Part shown: positions 1 to 7,231 of the stretch, piece by piece | Layout of the letters: every line of letters begins with the position of its first letter | Position numbering within the stretch: the stretch's first letter is position 1 | NCBI GenBank assembly: GCA_019414515.1 | Contig: DXLX01000008.1 | Coordinates: 1 to 21,280, forward strand | From: Collinsella sp. | GTDB lineage: Bacteria > Actinomycetota > Coriobacteriia > Coriobacteriales > Coriobacteriaceae | Length of the DNA: 21,280 nt | Direction: 5' to 3' | Made by a program: the position numbers and the translations under genes | Notes under the pieces: model-generated | Databases searched by the model: none | What the model was told of the DNA's origin: nothing | What the model saw: the letters and a program-made list of their open reading frames with translations, nothing else

Positions 1-81
1 GGGAGGCGCCGCGCGCTCGGGCGGCGCGCCAGGGAGATAGTGGACGAGATAGTCGAGAGGCGCGGTCTCAAGAAGGAGTAA
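1..81 (+). CDS. C-terminal end of an unidentified protein (partial)
   Basis: The first frame is open from the window edge to a TAA at 79-81. It encodes 26 residues rich in Arg and Glu, ending in VERRGLKKE. The tail looks like an amphipathic charged helix. It uses AGG twice and ATA twice, codons that the neighbouring arg genes largely avoid but the IS transposase at 14641-15762 uses more freely (AGG). This suggests the end of a mobile-element or otherwise foreign gene, but no family can be named from so little. It reads toward the arg operon, so the two units converge. Confidence 0.5.
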   Translation, partial: GRRRALGRRAREIVDEIVERRGLKKE

Positions 82-257
82 TATCGGGACTTGCAGCGAC
101 GGACCTCAGGACGCTCTTACACCACGTCTGCGCGCGCCACCATTTCGACTTGCCATCTGGCCTTATTAGTCCAAAATTGCTGCTACCAAATCTGTAACAG
201 TACTCATATTTGATGTTTTTTGACCAGCAGGTCTCCCTGCCTTAGCAAATCTAAGGC
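82..257. other. intergenic stretch with an AT-rich island
   Basis: No start-to-stop gene is supported here. Bases about 160-230 are distinctly AT-richer than the rest of the window. On the minus strand one frame stays open between two stops across this island, reading WSKNIKYEYCYRFG and then IRPDGKSKW, but it has no start codon or ribosome binding site. It may be a gene remnant or part of a dispersed repeat. No function is assigned. Confidence 0.4.
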
Positions 258-258
258 A
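238..258. repeat. 8-bp hairpin TGCCTTAG-CAAAT-CTAAGGCA
   Basis: Perfect 8-bp stem with a 5-nt loop, next to the argD operon terminator. It has no T-tract on the plus side and may simply add to termination of the two converging units. Confidence 0.5.
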
Positions 259-317
259 AAACGGGTTCCAGACCGCTGAATCATGCCGCATAGGGCACGT
301 CCGCAGTCCGGAACCCG
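258..317 (-). terminator. intrinsic terminator of the argCJBD operon
   Basis: On the minus strand, 26 nt after the argD stop, a 12-bp stem (CGGGTTCCGGAC, 306-317, paired with GTCTGGAACCCG, 262-273, one G-U pair) closes a 32-nt loop. It is followed directly by UUUU (258-261). The shape and position fit Rho-independent termination of the arginine operon. Confidence 0.7.
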
Positions 318-342
318 GTCCAAATTGAGTTATTGCGCCGCG

Positions 343-1626
343 CTAGCCCAAAACACCCGACAGTATCTCGATCAGACTGTCCACGTCGGCTTCCTCGCAG
401 ACGAGCGGCGGCAAGAAACGCAGCGTATGGGCACCCGTAGCGTTAATCACGGCACCGGCAGCCAGCGCGCGGGCAACAATATCATGCGCGTCGCCCGCGG
501 CATCATCCAAATCGCAGCCGAGCATCAGGCCACGGCCACGCACCTCTACCACATGCGGAAGCTTAGCCAGCGCCTGCTCCATATAGGCGCCCACCTTGGC
601 GGCATGCTCAGCGTAGTCGCCGTGCACAAGCGCGGAAAGCGTCGCGGCGCACGCCGCGACGGCCAAGCAGCTACCGCCAAAGGTCGAGCCGTGGTCGCCC
701 GGCTTAAACACGTCGGCAATCTCCTTCTTCGCCACGACGGCACCCATGGGCACGCCATCAGCAATGCCCTTGGCAAGGCTCATAATGTCAGGCTCCACGC
801 CATAAGTCTGGAACGCAAACGGCTTACCCGTGCGGAAGATACCGCACTGGACCTCGTCGGCGATAAGCACGGCGCCCACTTCGTGTGCCAGGTCGCGCGC
901 TGCCGCCATAAACTCCTCGGTCATAGGGTGCACGCCACTCTCACCTTGGATCAGCTCGAGCATCACGGCGCAAATTTCACTGCCCAGCTGCTTAAAGATC
1001 GCACGCAGTTCATCGACATCGTTGGGCGTGCAGGCCACAAAGCCACCCGGCAGCGGGCGAAAGCTGTCCTGCAGCCAATCCTGCATGGTGGCGGCAATGG
1101 TCTCGAGCGTACGGCCGTGGAACCCGCCGCGCATGCACACGATGGTGTTGCCGCCATTACCGGCACGCTTGGCGTACAGGCGCGCGAGCTTCATCGAGCC
1201 CTCGTTGGCCTCGGCGCCAGAGTTGGCAAAGAAGGTCTCCCAAACCTGCTCATCCGCAGCCGGGGCACCAAGAGCAGCTGCCGTGGTCTCATCGCCGGCG
1301 ACAATGGCATCGGCAAGCACGCGCGCACCATCTACGTCGTCGTTAGCAAGCTTGGACAGCAGCGCCGCGACCTGTCCGCGCTGCTCGATGTAAAAGTAAT
1401 TGGAGACATGCATGAGCTTTTTGGTCTGTGCCTCGAGCGCCGAGAGCACAGCCGGGTTGCCATGACCTAGGCTGCACACGCCGATGCCGGCAAGAAAGTC
1501 GAGGTACTCACGGCCATCGTCGCCGGTGAGCTTCATGCCGTGACCCTCGACAAACTCGACCGGAGAGCGGCCAAAGGTATGCATAACGTAATGGGATTCA
1601 AGCGATTGCTGAGCTGCAAGTGACAT
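343..1626 (-). CDS. argD: acetylornithine aminotransferase
   Basis: This is a PLP-dependent class III aminotransferase that converts N-acetylglutamate semialdehyde and glutamate to N2-acetylornithine, the fourth step of the acetylated arginine pathway in the cytoplasm. Seen in the 427-aa protein: FFANSGAEAN near 132-141 (PLP phosphate binding), GGFHGRT near 167-173, IADEVQCGIFRTG near 255-267 with the PLP-ring Asp, and the Schiff-base lysine in SLAKGIADG (about K286). It is a little longer than typical ArgD (about 400 aa) because of an acidic/Ala-rich insertion at about 95-130, just before the FFANSGAEAN motif. The ATG at 1626 has a modest AAAGG upstream. It is the last gene of the operon, 69 nt after argB, and is followed by a terminator. 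The argC-J-B context favours ArgD over a GABA or ornithine aminotransferase. Confidence 0.93.
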   Translation of the reverse strand: MSLAAQQSLESHYVMHTFGRSPVEFVEGHGMKLTGDDGREYLDFLAGIGVCSLGHGNPAVLSALEAQTKKLMHVSNYFYIEQRGQVAALLSKLANDDVDGARVLADAIVAGDETTAAALGAPAADEQVWETFFANSGAEANEGSMKLARLYAKRAGNGGNTIVCMRGGFHGRTLETIAATMQDWLQDSFRPLPGGFVACTPNDVDELRAIFKQLGSEICAVMLELIQGESGVHPMTEEFMAAARDLAHEVGAVLIADEVQCGIFRTGKPFAFQTYGVEPDIMSLAKGIADGVPMGAVVAKKEIADVFKPGDHGSTFGGSCLAVAACAATLSALVHGDYAEHAAKVGAYMEQALAKLPHVVEVRGRGLMLGCDLDDAAGDAHDIVARALAAGAVINATGAHTLRFLPPLVCEEADVDSLIEILSGVLG

Positions 1627-1695
1627 GGGATGCCTTTCGTTGGGCGCCAGACGGCGCGGGGCTATGGGTGCAGAAATGGGGCGGCTGCGGGTCAG

Positions 1696-2676
1696 CTAGA
1701 CCGTCTGAAGCTTCTCGACCTCGTCAAGGTTCTCGGTCAGACGCGCAGCAAACGTCGAAAGCGGATGCGGATGCGTATCGAACTCGTAAGCCGTCTCGGT
1801 GGAATGGATCACGGTGCCGACGCCGGCATCGGTCAGCAGCTCCAGGAGCAGCGAATGCGGCGTAGTACCGTTAATGATGTGGGCACGAAATACGCCGCCG
1901 GTAAGCGCATCGACGGCCGCGCGCAGCTTGGGAATCATACCCTTATCGACCTCGCCGCCGTAGAGCATTTCGTTAACCTCGTCGAGCGTTAGGTTGGAGA
2001 TAAGCGAGTCCTTGTCGCTAAAGTCCTTGTACAGGCCATCGACATCGGTCAAAAAGATCGCCTTATGCGCGTGGAGCGCCGCGGCAACGGCACCGGCGGC
2101 GGTGTCGGCGTTGATGTTGAAGAAACCGCCGTCCTCCCCCGCCGCGACGGTAGCGATGACGGGGATGTACTCGCTATCGAGTAAGCGCTCGATATAGTCG
2201 GTGTTGACGTGCGTCACTTTGCCCACACGACCGAGCTCGGGGTCGAGCGGCTCGGCGATGAGCGTGCCGGCATCGCTGCCCGACACGCCCACGGCCAGGT
2301 TACCGTGGTGGTTGATGGCAGCAACCAACTCCTGGTTGACCTTGCCGCCCAGTACCTCGCGCACGATATCCATAGTCGCCGGCGTGGTCACGCGCTGGCC
2401 GTTCTTAAACTCGACGGGAATATCGTAATGGCTCAGCGCCTCGTTGATAGCCTTGCCGCCGCCATGCACGATGACGGGGCGCATACCGATGATCTTGAGC
2501 AAAACGATGTCGCTCATCACGTCGCGGCGCAGCTGCTCATCAACCATGGCGGCTCCGCCATATTTGATAACAACCGTCTTGCCGGTCAGGTTCTTAATCC
2601 ACGGCAGCGCTTCGAACAGCAGCTGCGCGGTTGCTTCGTTGGATTCGCTCGAACGACAATCGCGTGCGAATTTCAT
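1696..2676 (-). CDS. argB: acetylglutamate kinase
   Basis: Phosphorylates N-acetylglutamate with ATP, the second and usually feedback-regulated step of arginine synthesis. The 326-aa protein shows the amino-acid kinase fold motifs: VVIKYGGAAM near 35-44, IVHGGGKAIN, GQRVTT, GVSGSDAGTL, and NINADTAAGAVA. The start at 2676 is preferred because a GACGAGG ribosome binding site sits 7 nt upstream; an in-frame ATG at 2736 has no such support. About 30 residues precede the kinase core. Such an N-terminal helix is known in arginine-inhibited hexameric NAGKs, so arginine sensitivity is inferred. The C-terminus runs about 30 residues past the usual end (from STETAYEF onward), which is unusual and unexplained. 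It lies 81 nt after argJ and 69 nt before argD. Confidence 0.93.
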   Translation of the reverse strand: MKFARDCRSSESNEATAQLLFEALPWIKNLTGKTVVIKYGGAAMVDEQLRRDVMSDIVLLKIIGMRPVIVHGGGKAINEALSHYDIPVEFKNGQRVTTPATMDIVREVLGGKVNQELVAAINHHGNLAVGVSGSDAGTLIAEPLDPELGRVGKVTHVNTDYIERLLDSEYIPVIATVAAGEDGGFFNINADTAAGAVAAALHAHKAIFLTDVDGLYKDFSDKDSLISNLTLDEVNEMLYGGEVDKGMIPKLRAAVDALTGGVFRAHIINGTTPHSLLLELLTDAGVGTVIHSTETAYEFDTHPHPLSTFAARLTENLDEVEKLQTV

Positions 2677-2757
2677 AATCTGCCTCGTCTTTCGTATCGT
2701 TATCGCGCCGTGCTCCGCTGTCCGCAATCGCGGCAAGATGCGCAGCGTGCCCGGAAT

Positions 2758-4026
2758 CTAGGAACGGTAGTCGCCGTTGATGGAGATGTACTCATGCGTG
2801 AGGTCGCAGGTCCACACGGTCGTTGCCGCGTCGCCTGCGCCCAGGTCGGCCGAGATCACGATCTCGGGCGCCTCGAAACGTCGTAGAGCCTCGTCCTCAT
2901 CAAAGGGAACAGTCAGACCGTCGCGACAGACAGGCATGCCCATCATGTCGATGGAAACGTCTTCCTGATTAAACTTCACGCCGCACTTGCCAAGCGCCAT
3001 GGCAACGCGGCCCCAGTTGCAGTCGTGGCCGGCGATGCAGGTCTTAACGAGCGGCGAGTTGGCAACGGCACGAGCGGCGATATCGGCCTCCTCGTCGTTC
3101 ACGGCGCCGGTAACGTTGACCGTAACAAGCTTGGATGCGCCCTCGCCATCGGCGGCGATATTGCGCGCCAGGCTCTCGCACACCTCGTGCACGGCAAATG
3201 CCAACTCGTCGAAGGCATCGGAGCCCCCGACGATAGGCTCGGCATCTGCGGCAGCGGCGCCGGAGGCAAGCATGATGCAGGTGTCGTTGGTCGAGGTGTC
3301 GGAATCGACCGTTACCTTGTTAAAGGTCTGCTTGACGGTCGAGAGCAGCAGGGCATGAAGTGCCGCAGGCTCGACGGGGGCATCGGTGGTGATAACTGCG
3401 ATCATGGTGGCCATGTTGGGCATAATCATGCCCGAGCCCTTGCACATTCCGCCTACCGAATAGACGTTGCCCGCATGGCCCGCAGCCTCACTGACGTAGG
3501 ACACGGCGTACTCCTTGGAGTGCGTGTCGGTCGTCATGATGGCGCGAGCGGCATCGGCGCCACCATGGGCGGAAAGTGCCTCGTAGGCAGCAGGAATGGC
3601 GGTCTCAAACGTGTCGATCGGCAGAATCTGGCCAATCACACCCGTGGAGGCAACCAGAATCTGCTGGGGCTCGCAGCCGATGACCTGCGATGCGATGCTG
3701 CACGTCTCGCGCGCACATGCAAGGCCGGTCTCACCCGTGACGGCGTTGGCATTGCCGGAGTTGACCGAAACGCCGGCGATGATACCGTAACCCTTGTCGG
3801 CACCGCCCAGGTTGGCGCGGCTCACCTGCACGGGCGCCGCGCAAAAGCGATTGGTGGTAAACACTCCAGCGCCGGGACAGGGTTTATCGGGCACGACGAG
3901 CGCGTAATCCAGACGCTCGGGGTTCTTCCGAAATCCCGCATGGATGCCTGCGGCCTTAAAGCCGGCCGCTGCCGTAACGCCACCCTCGACGGCGCGAATC
4001 TTGATATCAAACAGCTCGGTATTCAT
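2758..4026 (-). CDS. argJ: glutamate N-acetyltransferase / ornithine acetyltransferase
   Basis: ArgJ moves the acetyl group from N-acetylornithine to glutamate, making the pathway cyclic; bifunctional forms also use acetyl-CoA. The 422-aa protein has the hallmark self-cleavage site MIMPNMATM, with the nucleophilic Thr at about position 207, the oxyanion STGVIGQ near 127-133, SVNSGNANA near 87-95, and VTVDSDTSTNDT downstream. It is expected to cleave itself into alpha and beta chains before Thr207. The ATG at 4026 has a TAAGGAG site 11 nt upstream. It is the second gene of the operon, after a 134-nt gap from argC. No separate argA or argE is seen here, which fits the cyclic pathway; whether the enzyme is mono- or bifunctional cannot be told from sequence alone. 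Confidence 0.95.
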   Translation of the reverse strand: MNTELFDIKIRAVEGGVTAAAGFKAAGIHAGFRKNPERLDYALVVPDKPCPGAGVFTTNRFCAAPVQVSRANLGGADKGYGIIAGVSVNSGNANAVTGETGLACARETCSIASQVIGCEPQQILVASTGVIGQILPIDTFETAIPAAYEALSAHGGADAARAIMTTDTHSKEYAVSYVSEAAGHAGNVYSVGGMCKGSGMIMPNMATMIAVITTDAPVEPAALHALLLSTVKQTFNKVTVDSDTSTNDTCIMLASGAAAADAEPIVGGSDAFDELAFAVHEVCESLARNIAADGEGASKLVTVNVTGAVNDEEADIAARAVANSPLVKTCIAGHDCNWGRVAMALGKCGVKFNQEDVSIDMMGMPVCRDGLTVPFDEDEALRRFEAPEIVISADLGAGDAATTVWTCDLTHEYISINGDYRS

Positions 4027-4160
4027 CGTCTTTATGACTCCTTATGTCAAACAAAAAACGGACATCGGTTGGTGCGCCATGCCAGTCGTGATCATGAGAC
4101 CAGCTTAAGAGTGGCGCCCCACTCGATGCCCGACTACCAAATCGTTAACAATCGAATGTG

Positions 4161-5231
4161 CTACACCGGGCACGCCACTGTGGGCAAGCCTCGTCGCTCG
4201 TCAAAGCCAAAGACGATATTGGCGCACTGGACCGCTTGGCCCGCAGCGCCCTTGCACAGATTGTCGATGGCGCCCGTCGCCACCAGCACGCCCGCGCGCT
4301 TGTTGAACGCAAGGCCAATCTGGGCGGCGTTGGTGCCGACGACCGAAGCCGTCTTGGGCTGCTGGCCGGCATCGAGCACGCGCACAAAGGTGCGTCCAGC
4401 GTAAAACTGCTTGTAATAGTCGACGACATCCTCAAGAGCCAGGGAGTCGATGGCCTGCGGCGTGAGCGGCAGCGTCACCGTGGAGAGCAGGCCGCGCTTG
4501 AGCGGTGCCAGATGCGGGGTGAAGACGACGCGATCGGTCAGGCCAAGGATTTGCTCAATCTCGGGCGTGTGGCGATGCTTGCCCACGCCGTAGGCCTCCA
4601 AATTCTCGTCGGCGCTGCAAAAATGCGTACGAGCGTTGCAGGACTTGCCGGCACCCGTCACACCGCTGATGGCATCGACAATCACGGGACCGTTCTCGGC
4701 CACCCAGCCCGCACGCACGGCAGGAGCGGCAGCAAGGCTCGTTGCGGTGGGATAGCAGCCGGCGCAGGCAACCAGCACGGGTTTGCCGTCGGCATGATCG
4801 GATGCAGCGGTCTCCAAATCCTGGGAGAACAGCTCGGGCAGACCGAAGGCGCGGGTCTTGAGCAACTCGGGGCTCGTGTGCTTGGCGGCATACCAGGCCT
4901 CAAAGGTGGCCGGATCGCTCAGGCGATAGTCGGCCGAGAGGTCAATGCAGGAGACTCCCGCGGCAAGCAGGGCGGGCACCTGAGCCATGGCCGCGGTATG
5001 CGGCACGGCCAAGAAGACGGCGTCGCAGGATTTAAGCTCGGGGGCGTCATGCGTGGTGAAAACCAGATCGCTCACGCCAGCAAAGCTCGGATACACCGCG
5101 GACAACGGCTGGCCGGCATCGGCGTTGGACGTAATGGCGACAAGTTCAAACTCGGGATGACCGAGCACGAGGCGAATGAGCTCGGCTCCGGCATATCCAG
5201 CCGCGCCGACGATTCCAACCTTCAAAGACAT
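4161..5231 (-). CDS. argC: N-acetyl-gamma-glutamyl-phosphate reductase
   Basis: Catalyses the NADPH-dependent reduction of N-acetylglutamyl phosphate to the semialdehyde, the third step of arginine synthesis. The 356-aa protein starts with a Rossmann motif GIVGAAGYAGAEL (6-18). It has the catalytic cysteine in VACAGCYPTA (C159), the preceding LSADYRL near 98-104, and the conserved KHRHTPEI with the catalytic His. The length is typical of the family. The ATG at 5231 has AAGGAG 6 nt upstream. It is the promoter-proximal gene of argCJBD. Upstream DNA holds a possible ArgR half-site at 5341-5353. Confidence 0.95.
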   Translation of the reverse strand: MSLKVGIVGAAGYAGAELIRLVLGHPEFELVAITSNADAGQPLSAVYPSFAGVSDLVFTTHDAPELKSCDAVFLAVPHTAAMAQVPALLAAGVSCIDLSADYRLSDPATFEAWYAAKHTSPELLKTRAFGLPELFSQDLETAASDHADGKPVLVACAGCYPTATSLAAAPAVRAGWVAENGPVIVDAISGVTGAGKSCNARTHFCSADENLEAYGVGKHRHTPEIEQILGLTDRVVFTPHLAPLKRGLLSTVTLPLTPQAIDSLALEDVVDYYKQFYAGRTFVRVLDAGQQPKTASVVGTNAAQIGLAFNKRAGVLVATGAIDNLCKGAAGQAVQCANIVFGFDERRGLPTVACPV

Positions 5232-5340
5232 ATCAGACTCCTTGTCTGCGATTTATGCACCGATGCGCATTTCGCAGCGGTCGTTATGAAGTGGGTTGAA
5301 ACTTTAGCACCAAAAGATGCATTAACACGTAAATGGTTTA

Positions 5341-5353
5341 CATATTCATGCAT
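5341..5353 (-). promoter_or_regulatory. possible ArgR (ARG-box-like) site upstream of argC
   Basis: On the minus strand, ATGCATGAATATG lies about 110 nt before argC. It resembles one half of the ARG box (TGAAT-type) known from E. coli and Bacillus, inside an imperfect dyad bounded by GTTT and AAAC (about 5336-5359). A full consensus palindrome is not present, so this is only a candidate. Confidence 0.25.
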
Positions 5354-5397
5354 TGAAACATTCCCGACACATTCGCTTGAAGGAATTGACAAATGGA

Positions 5398-5451
5398 GCG
5401 GGCCCCGTATTGACCGGCACTCCTAACGGCGCCGGGCAATACGGGGCCCGC
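5398..5451 (-). terminator. long GC hairpin after the flavoprotein genes
   Basis: A perfect 15-bp inverted repeat, GCGGGCCCCGTATTG (5398-5412) against 5437-5451, closes a 24-nt loop that itself can pair CCGGC with GCCGG. It sits 38 nt beyond the stop of the last gene of the ribU operon, so a 3'-end role is likely. There is no clear U-tract on either side (CTCCATTTG on the minus strand), so it is not a textbook terminator. Confidence 0.5.
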
Positions 5452-5488
5452 CCATGCGAAAACCAAGTTGTTAGGATGAGCCAGCTGG

Positions 5489-5899
5489 CTAGAGCTCGAC
5501 CGGCACCCATTCGTCGTGATTGCAGATAAAAGCCTCGGGATCCTCGACGCTAAAGAAGACGAGCGTGGGGTCGTTAGGCCCCTCATAGTGCTCGCCCAAG
5601 CGCTCTAGATGCTTCCACCCGGCTTCGCGCATTTCGTCTAAGGCCCGGTCATCCAAGCCGGCACGCCCGCGCAAGATGAGCCAGCCATGGCCCGGCCACC
5701 AACTCGTGGCCTCAAAGCGCTGATTTTGTAGCAGCTCTTGCCACACGTCTTTGGTGCGCGCTGTTACAAACCACAGCTTGCCATCCTGGATCTGCGCAAA
5801 CGAAAACGGACGCACATGAGGCTGTCCGTCAACGCTCGTCGCCAAATACCATGCCGGCACCGACGTCAGATACTCCAACACCGTATTCAATCCGTCCAT
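5489..5899 (-). CDS. pyridoxamine 5'-phosphate oxidase-like split-barrel protein (copy 1)
   Basis: A 136-aa protein of the small PNPOx-like split-beta-barrel superfamily, whose members usually bind FMN (or F420/heme) as homodimers. Visible features are the N-terminal PAWYLATSVDGQPHVRPF, then FAQIQDGKLWFVTARTKDV and the W-rich strand SWWPGHGWLILRGRA. This is the usual pattern of the first strands around the FMN phosphate. The ATG at 5899 is chosen because AGGAGG lies 4 nt upstream; an in-frame ATG at 5944 lacks this. It is clearly a paralogue of the next gene upstream (shared PAWYLAT, HVRPFSFA/RVRPFSFA, DGKLWF, KDVW). It is probably the last gene of the FMN-riboswitch operon. Substrate and reaction are unknown; true PdxH activity is unlikely because the protein is much shorter than PdxH. 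Confidence 0.8.
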   Translation of the reverse strand: MDGLNTVLEYLTSVPAWYLATSVDGQPHVRPFSFAQIQDGKLWFVTARTKDVWQELLQNQRFEATSWWPGHGWLILRGRAGLDDRALDEMREAGWKHLERLGEHYEGPNDPTLVFFSVEDPEAFICNHDEWVPVEL

Positions 5900-5953
5900 G
5901 TGTCCTCCTGTCGCCTGACCAGTCTTTTTGGAATGGGTAATCAATTTGGGAAA

Positions 5954-6400
5954 TTAGAGCCCCAGGCGCTCCTCGCTGCCGTCGATATCACAGAAGCGCG
6001 CGGCGATGTTGCGGACCGAAAAGAAAGCAAGGCGGCCGTCGTTGGCACTATCGTGTTGCTCGCCAATGCCCACCATGTGCTTAAAGCCCGCTTGGCGCAC
6101 CTTGTCGCTCACAACTGCATCATCCTCGAGCGCGGCCTCGCCAGTTAACACGATCCAACATTCCCCCGGCTTCCAGCCCGAGAGCTCAAACTTGGGATTC
6201 GCACTCAGCTCCGCCCACACATCCTTGTCGCGCGACGTGCAAAACCACAACTTACCGTCATCGACCATGGCAAACGAAAACGGCCTCACGCGAGGCTGAT
6301 GCCCGTCGCTTGCATCGGTCGTGGCCAGATACCACGCCGGAATGCGCCTGAGATACGAACAGGCGCGCTCAAGCTGAGCCGTGCGGTCGTTGTCGGTCAT
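5954..6400 (-). CDS. pyridoxamine 5'-phosphate oxidase-like split-barrel protein (copy 2)
   Basis: A 148-aa paralogue of the downstream gene with the same order of motifs: IPAWYLATTDASDG, RVRPFSFAMVDDGKLWF, TSRDKDVWAEL, and a C-terminal FFSVRNIAARFCDIDG. The family is a flavin-type split barrel that typically binds FMN; the substrate is unknown. The ATG at 6400 has AAAGGGG about 7 nt upstream. It begins 30 nt after the ecfT stop with no terminator between them, so it probably belongs to the same transcript as the riboflavin transporter. The tandem pair looks like a local duplication that has since diverged. Confidence 0.8.
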   Translation of the reverse strand: MTDNDRTAQLERACSYLRRIPAWYLATTDASDGHQPRVRPFSFAMVDDGKLWFCTSRDKDVWAELSANPKFELSGWKPGECWIVLTGEAALEDDAVVSDKVRQAGFKHMVGIGEQHDSANDGRLAFFSVRNIAARFCDIDGSEERLGL

Positions 6401-6430
6401 AGGGACCCCTTTCTTGCGCTCGAATCGCGC

Positions 6431-7231
6431 CTAAACAAGTTGAAGGTTGATGACGATGACGCAGATGAGCAGCAACGCCGTCACCACCGCCGCCAACGCA
6501 TCGCCGCGGCCAAACGTAAGCGCATGCAGGCGCGTGCGGCCCTGCTCGCCATGATAGCAGCGTGCATCCATGGCAGCAGACAGCGTCTCGGCATGGCGGA
6601 ACACGCCGGTGAACAGCGGGATCGCCACACTGCCGAGCATGCGTACGCCACCGAGCGGACCGCCCGTCACGCGCGCTCCGCGACTTGCCTGCGCATCGGC
6701 CGTCTGCTTCATCTCGGTGGCGAACTGCGGCATAAAGCGTAGCGCGATACCCATGATCATGCCGAGCTCGTGCGCAGGAAGTCCTACACGCGCAAACGGC
6801 GCGAGCAGTCGCTCAAAGCCCGCGGTGAGGTCGAGCGTGGGGGTGGTGAGCGTAATGGCACTCATGCCGGCCATCATCAGGGTCAGGCGGCACGCCATAA
6901 AGGCGGCAGAACGCAGCGAGCCCTCGCTTATCTGCAGAAAGCCGAGCTGCCACAGGATGCGCCCACTCTGATCGGTAAACAAGTTGAGCACCGCGACCAC
7001 GACGACGATCGCCAGCAGCGGCGCCATCGACGACAGAACGCGACGAACCGGCACCCGAGACACGGCATAGGTCAGCACAACGAAAATTGCGACCGGGGCC
7101 AGCCCGCGGAAGCCACTGACCGTGAGCGTCGTAATCAGAAACACAAAGCCCAAGAGCAACTTGGTTCGCGGGTCCAGGCGGTGGATTGCACTATCGCCGG
7201 GATAGTAACTGCCAAACGAAAACGCCTCCAT
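6431..7231 (-). CDS. ecfT: ECF transporter transmembrane component EcfT
   Basis: A 266-aa integral membrane scaffold that couples the ATPases to the substrate-binding S-component in an energy-coupling-factor vitamin importer. It has several hydrophobic segments (about 25-60, 70-85, 105-130 and 245-265) and the two Ala-Arg-Gly-type coupling motifs on cytoplasmic helices: QASRGA near 183-188 and AMDARCY near 222-228. In the second, Cys replaces the usual Gly. Its ATG overlaps the ecfA stop by one base (TGATG), implying translational coupling. Together with the genes upstream it makes a complete transporter: S, A-A, T. Confidence 0.9.
   Translation of the reverse strand: MEAFSFGSYYPGDSAIHRLDPRTKLLLGFVFLITTLTVSGFRGLAPVAIFVVLTYAVSRVPVRRVLSSMAPLLAIVVVVAVLNLFTDQSGRILWQLGFLQISEGSLRSAAFMACRLTLMMAGMSAITLTTPTLDLTAGFERLLAPFARVGLPAHELGMIMGIALRFMPQFATEMKQTADAQASRGARVTGGPLGGVRMLGSVAIPLFTGVFRHAETLSAAMDARCYHGEQGRTRLHALTFGRGDALAAVVTALLLICVIVINLQLV

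Noticed and set aside
2677..2736. Longer argB start at 2736
   Set aside because: No ribosome binding site there, and the extra 20 residues do not resemble NAGK; the ATG at 2676 has a good site.
4027..4160. Internal promoter or attenuator between argC and argJ
   Set aside because: The 134-nt gap includes a TTGACA-like string too close to the argJ start to serve it, and no stem followed by a U-tract; nothing firm can be claimed.
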